Shown here: positions 59,736 to 64,000 of the stretch, piece by piece | Position numbering within the stretch: the stretch's first letter is position 1 | How the letters are laid out: the number at the start of each line of letters is the position of its first letter | Made by a program: the position numbers and the translations under genes | The notes under the pieces: generated by a model | What the model saw: only the letters and a program-made list of their open reading frames with translations | Told to the model about the DNA's origin: nothing | The model's database searches: none | Origin: Heterobilharzia americana | Lineage: Eukaryota > Platyhelminthes > Trematoda > Strigeidida > Schistosomatidae | Reading direction: 5' to 3' | Assembly (NCBI GenBank): GCA_944470555.2 | Contig: CALYCZ020000333.1 | Location: forward strand, 1-64,000 | DNA: 64,000 nucleotides

Positions 59736-59876
59736 TCATTTATGTCCTTCTAGCTTTAATGCAGTCTGTTGGTTCACCATTGAGTTAACTGTAGGAGGTG
59801 GTATCAATTTTTGATGGGCAAAATGTTGTTGAATGATTGCAGTTCTGATTAGGCCAGGTAGAGCTCTTAACTGGTC
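59736..59876 (-). CDS. Terminal exon of an unidentified minus-strand gene
   Basis: After a strong acceptor (a T-rich stretch ending TTAACAG) the minus strand encodes 46 residues and TGA. The peptide begins DQLRALPGLIRTAIIQQHF, continues AHQKLIPPPTVNSMVNQQ, and ends ALKLEGHK. The frame opens at phase 0, its composition is protein-like, and no repeat overlaps it. I do not recognise the family. Upstream exons would lie to the right; none was found before 64000. Confidence 0.45.
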   Translation of the reverse strand, partial: DQLRALPGLIRTAIIQQHFAHQKLIPPPTVNSMVNQQTALKLEGHK

Positions 59877-60184
59877 CTGTTAAGCAAAAATAAAATTTAA
59901 ACATTCAGAATTAACGCTATACCATGAAATCATGAACATAAGTTTTCGCAAATAATATCTAGTTCTTTGCTTATGCTATCCAGGTAACAGGTACTGATCA
60001 GACATTTACACTCGATATTCACCGAACATTATAGATCATGAAAAATTTAAAATTCTTATAGTTGTTGACAAATTCCTTTCCTTTTTATTTATTTAAGCTA
60101 TTTGTTTCATACTACTTATGAGTAGCCTATTTTTTAAAAGCAATATTTCAGACGGCGGATTGGCTTTTTGATTTCAGACTGGTA

Positions 60185-60372
60185 AACATTATGGACTGAC
60201 ATCATTTGGAGAAACACTGGAACACTGGAACGCTGTTTCGTTTTAGTGTGAGACTCCTTAGTAATATGCACGTGTGACTATGTGCTCCAGTAATCAAGCC
60301 CAGGAGTTTCATGTTCCGCTGCTAGCACGTTACCATTGAGGCACTGAGTCGGAATCCAATGGTCTATAATTC
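60185..60372 (-). mobile_element. SINE-B, left member of an inverted pair, decayed
   Basis: Minus-oriented: complement of CAGTGCCTCAATGGTAACG (box A). The hammerhead halves remain as CTGTTTCGTTTTAGTGTGAG and ACTCCTTAGTAAT, changed at several core positions. Confidence 0.55.
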
Positions 60373-60389
60373 CCAGCCAGGTGCAACAT

Positions 60390-60530
60390 ACTAGCGGCGA
60401 GAACTGAAGCTCCTGAGTTCGGTACCTGGAGGGTGGAGTCATAGGTGCACACTGCTGAGAAGTCCTATATTAAGACGAAACAACTGTCCAGTGCTCCCAG
60501 GTTTCTGATGGTTCTTCATGATGAATGCCA
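60390..60530 (+). mobile_element. SINE-B, right member of an inverted pair, decayed
   Basis: The linker GTGGAGTCATAGGTGCACAC is followed by CTGAGAAGTCCTATATTAAG and ACGAAACAACTGTCCAGTGC. The core has CTGAGAA instead of CTGANGA, but helix I (CACTG/CAGTG) and the GTC cleavage site are kept. Activity is not expected. Confidence 0.6.
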
Positions 60531-60611
60531 ACCATCCCCCCAAACCTCTAAACTGGTTTGTTCTTTGTTGGTTAATTCAGATAGGATGTGAATGAATTGT
60601 CAATCACATGA

Positions 60612-60725
60612 GGCTTCCACGAGGATTAAGTCCTTCCAAAAACAGAGAGAAGCGCACTGGAGACATGCTACTGAAATAGTATATTCCACTAGAAACCCAA
60701 GGGACAAATAATCATAATAATGCTG
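60612..60725 (+). mobile_element. Very short RTE 3' end
   Basis: AACAGAGAGAAGCGCACTGG, then AGACATGCTACTGAAATAG and AGAAACCCAAGGGACAAATA with an AATAATG tail. Confidence 0.65.
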
Positions 60726-61675
60726 CTGTGTATATTCACATTTCAGCAACTAAAAAACTACTCAGCTGAACAAAACGGTAACATGAAGCTTGCAGTTTGT
60801 AAATCATTTGCAAATTGATCAGTTTACTTAAGGTATGTCGGTCTATATAAGTTAATTAGCCAGCGAAATTCAGGTGATATAAAGTAATTCGATTCTATGA
60901 AATGAATTTGTCCATATACATCGTTGATGAGCTAAATTGGTCCTGAAATGAGCGAAATAACCGTTCAGTGTTTAGACCACTGTAATCTGGCTGCCTACTA
61001 TTCAAGTTGTTCAATGGTAATACTTAATATATTCACTATGTTTGGTCATCAATCAGTTTATACTTACATGGTACACTTAACTTATCACCTCAAATGACCA
61101 ACATATATATAAGTTCCACAATCATCCACAAACAAACAGTCTAATTGCAGTTATAACTAATAATAACAATAACAATAATAACAATAATAATAATAGTAAT
61201 AATAATAATAATGGCTTTATTCTGGAAGCTATCTCAATTGGACAGAGACACTGTACGTGTATACATAGCAAAATGAAATAAGTAGAAATTACATGAAGGA
61301 GAGATAAGAATATTCACTCTATCTACAACTTTCTTGAAAATCTAGAATTAACTTAAGTAGACAATCACGTTTGCAATTAGGTTCATAATACGCCAATAGT
61401 AACATGCTCATTATCAGTTAGTTTGCTTTCGAAAACAGAAGTTGATTAGTTAGTTCATTTCTAATACTTTCTTCTTCTCACAGCAGACAAGCTGAACATA
61501 GTATTGTAGAATTTTTATGTCTAGTAGTACGTGCATAAAGTCTTATGTACTCGCTCTATGTCTTTCAAGATGATCGACATGCTGAGAGATTTTAATGAAA
61601 AAGATGTTAGCCATCTGATAAAATAACTTCTGCCAAATGTTAACATAAGCGAGTATTAGTATAAGGGTTTTTATA
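60726..61675. other. No gene seen; (AAT/AAC)n microsatellite near 61158-61212
   Basis: AT-rich sequence with one compound AAT/AAC repeat. No exon or retroelement coding block. Confidence 0.4.
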
Positions 61676-61679
61676 TGAT

Positions 61680-61950
61680 ACCGTCGTTGATTGGACCGAA
61701 TTGATCAGTCTCGATTAGCATATGGGCTTCTAAGCGGATGCCTCGATATTGCCAGCAATCTGATTATGTTAAGGATGGATCATGGCTAGCAGTGGAATTC
61801 AGGATGCGCATTTCGTCCTATTTGAGACTCACCAGTCAGCTGGATGTACCTGCTCCCCAGTGAGTGTTGTTCCCACAGGGATTCGGACTCGGAAGCGAAC
61901 GCTTCAAACGCCAGCGCGTTATCCACTACACCCTTATACTAAAAACTATA
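61680..61950 (-). mobile_element. Sm-alpha-like SINE, left member of an inverted pair
   Basis: On the minus strand the head has GTTCGCTTCCGAGTCCGAAT, followed by GCAGGTACATCCAG and the hammerhead-derived region TGAGTCTCAAATAGGACG, AAATGCGCATC, CTGAATTCC. The core is disrupted: CTGACTGGTGA where CTGANGA is expected. Confidence 0.65.
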
Positions 61951-61954
61951 CCCG

Positions 61955-62160
61955 TCACACAAGAAGTGGCTATAGTGGCTTGGTGATGTAGTGGACGACC
62001 CGCTGGCGTTTGAAGCGTTTGCTTCAGAGTTCCGAATCCCGGTGGGAACAACATCACTCACTGGGAAGCAGGTACATCCAACTGACTGGTGAGTCCCAAA
62101 TAGGGCGAAATGCGCATCGTGAATTCCAATGGTAGCCACGATCCATCCTTAACATCAGCG
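61955..62160 (+). mobile_element. Sm-alpha-like SINE, right member of an inverted pair
   Basis: Head GGCTTGGTGATGTAGTGG and GAGTTCCGAATCCCGGTG, then GGTACATCCAACTGACTGG, TGAGTCCCAAATAGGGCG, AAATGCGCATCGTGAATTCC. It carries the same four-base core insertion as its partner. Confidence 0.65.
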
Positions 62161-62164
62161 AATA

Positions 62165-62785
62165 TGTTTGTCCACAACAGATTCAATTAGAAGGTTTAGA
62201 AGTATATCACTAGTTTTACTGACAATCTTCAAAATTCTATGCAATACACAGCATAGTTTGTTTTCAACAACCCGACAAAGAATAAATGAAAACAATAGAG
62301 GAGAACAGGTGAGATGCGGAAATTTATAAACACAAGAGGAGAGGCTTAGTTATATTAGCAGATACTGTCAGCTTCCTAATATCTACTGTGATGAGATCTT
62401 TTAAAACTTTGTATAATACCAGTAGTCAATCATGGTGGTTGTATAAGTGGATTACATAGATGTGTAGAAACAGAGAGGAATAAACTATAATCATAGAGCA
62501 ATTCGAGAATAAAAATTTTAAATTTCTAAATTAAACCGAAGTATTATGATAGCGATAATTATTAGTGTAAGCAAAGACAATATTTACATTAATCTGGGTG
62601 ACTAGGACGATAATTATATCTGGATGGAAAGTTAACTTTAAGGAAGAGAAACAGATCTAACAAACATCTACTCTATACTTTAATTGGGTTTAAAATTTAT
62701 CGTTGCTATGCTATGACATGTGCTATACTCAGTAATCGGTGGTGCATAAACTTAGAGTATTTATAATGAGACTTTGTAAAGGTTG
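62165..62785. other. No feature recognised
   Basis: AT-rich spacer. Nothing could be supported. Confidence 0.4.
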
Positions 62786-62789
62786 AGGT

Positions 62790-62965
62790 TGAGCTGATTT
62801 AATCGTTCAGGATCTACTGGAGTAGGAGGAGAAGATCATGTGAAGAAGAAGAAACGAAAGCTTCTGGGCAGTTATGCAGGAAGGTTCAAAAGACCCCAGA
62901 GAAGGGAGTGCAATGCAGGCATGTTACTGAAACCCTATGTTTCACTAGGAACCTAAGGGAAACAT
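62790..62965 (+). mobile_element. Short decayed RTE 3' end
   Basis: GGAGAAGATCATGTGAAGAA, GAAGGTTCAAAAGACCCC, GTTTCACTAGGAACCTAAGG: the RTE 3' coding end without a clear AAT tail. Confidence 0.55.
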
Positions 62966-63229
62966 AAAATTCTCAGAATAAATATCCTTATATAACGAAT
63001 TGTTAGTCATTCCTATGTCACTGTCAAGAGTTTCAACTATTTAAATCTTCCTAACTTGAAACATTAGAGTATTAGGGGTTAATATTTGACTACTGTCTAA
63101 CCAATGACTCCTTACGACATATAATTAACGGTTGAAAATTTAAATCTATGAACTTGAGAGTTTACATCATTCTACGTTTTTCTCCACTGACTTTCCAAAA
63201 GTTTGAGTTACCTGTCGTTTGACATGTTG

Positions 63230-63927
63230 ATATTATTATTATTATTATTTGTCCCTTGGGTTCCTAATGGAACATACGGCTTCGGTAGCACGTCTCCAAT
63301 GAGCTATGTTCTCTGAAATCTTCTGAACCTGGCTCCACGACAGCCCACAAGCTCTCATTTCCTCCTCGCACGATCTCCTCCATGTCACCCTCGCCTTGGA
63401 CGCCCAGCTCATCGCTTCCCATCTGGGTTCTACCCGAGGGCCTGACGTGTGATGTTCCCAGTCGGCCTTCTCAGTGTATGCCCAATCCGATCCATCTCCA
63501 TTTCCTTCCACTGCATGTTTGTTCAGCGATAGGTTCTTGGTTGGTTCGTTACCAGCCTCACTGAGTTCCTTGTTGCTTATTTTCACTATTCTGGCCAACT
63601 GATCTTCAGTAACAAGCCAGTTTAGGCACTTGTTGATGAATGTCTTTAGTTTGTTGGAAATGCCTTTCGTAACGCTCCAAGTCTCTGAACCATACAGAAG
63701 CACTGACTTGACTGAATTAGTGTTGAAAATCCGGATGTTGTTCCACATGCTGAGTGGAGTGCAGTAGATCTCCACACTGATTTCAGGCTAATGAACGCTT
63801 GTCTTGCTTTTCTGATTCTGGCCGCTTTGACGCCCTTATCTGTGCCTCCTGTAGTTGAAACAGTGCTGCCTAGATAGGTGAAAGAGGCTACTTCCTTTAA
63901 GTTTCTCCCATTGATGGTGATTGGAGC

Positions 63928-63986
<59 letters not shown>

Positions 63987-64000
63987 GGGGTATCTTCATC
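63230..64000 (-). mobile_element. RTE (SR2-like) LINE, young copy, running off the right edge
   Basis: Nearly identical to 54545-55320: same ALHSACGTTSGFSTL frame and the same 176-aa C-terminal frame (63245-63775), with only a few substitutions. A 20-unit TTG run spans 63928-63987, and an ATT tail starts near 63230. The 5' part lies outside the window. Confidence 0.85.

Noticed and set aside
61939..62139. Minus-strand 66-aa frame in the SINE
   Set aside because: It is an antisense reading of an Sm-alpha-like SINE; the tRNA-like boxes and hammerhead remnants explain the sequence.

Overview
This window looks like schistosome (blood fluke, Platyhelminthes) nuclear DNA. It is AT-rich, intron-dominated and packed with retroelements. 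The species cannot be fixed from sequence alone. Three things point to Schistosoma: tRNA-derived SINEs carrying type I hammerhead ribozymes (Sm-alpha-like), abundant SR2/RTE-like and CR1-like LINEs with Penelope-like elements, and a minus-strand voltage-gated calcium channel beta-subunit gene with the Cys and Ala substitutions known from the schistosome variant beta subunit.

Host genes. Six coding exons of the CaV-beta gene lie on the minus strand at 17972-18082, 14172-14463, 13284-13359, 9874-9953, 6919-7045 and 4900-5039. They cover the pre-SH3 linker, the SH3 core, the HOOK and the start of the guanylate-kinase-like domain. The gene runs off the left edge; its N-terminal exons were not found. 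A second, unidentified minus-strand gene ends near 59736-59876 with a plausible terminal exon. A weaker 19-codon terminal-exon candidate is at 34578-34637.

Layout. 1-18 kb is the CaV-beta gene, with introns full of Penelope (PLE), RTE and SINE fragments. 18-19.5 kb holds a (CTA)n tract and a SINE relic. 19.5-24.4 kb is a recent 2.14-kb tandem duplication bounded by RTE copies. 25-29 kb contains a PLE broken by an RTE insertion and a PLE inverted repeat. 29.5-31.3 kb holds SINEs. 32.8-34.2 kb is a third LINE type (LINE-C). 36.3-40.6 kb is a near full-length but decayed CR1-like LINE. 41-51 kb is old, apparently GC-richer DNA with CR1 relics and much that I cannot identify. 51-53.2 kb is LINE-C. 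54.4-58.3 kb is a PLE split by an RTE that carries a 240-bp CCAG tract. 59.7-62.2 kb is a gene end and SINEs. 63.2-64 kb is another young RTE copy.

How it works together. RTE copies are mostly 5'-truncated, end in AAT-type microsatellite tails, and several have recognisable 10-13 bp target-site duplications. SINEs presumably borrow LINE machinery. A recurrent pattern is head-to-head inverted pairs (minus copy left, plus copy right) in SINEs, PLEs and LINE-C. No bacterial operon, CRISPR array, rRNA or functional tRNA gene was seen.
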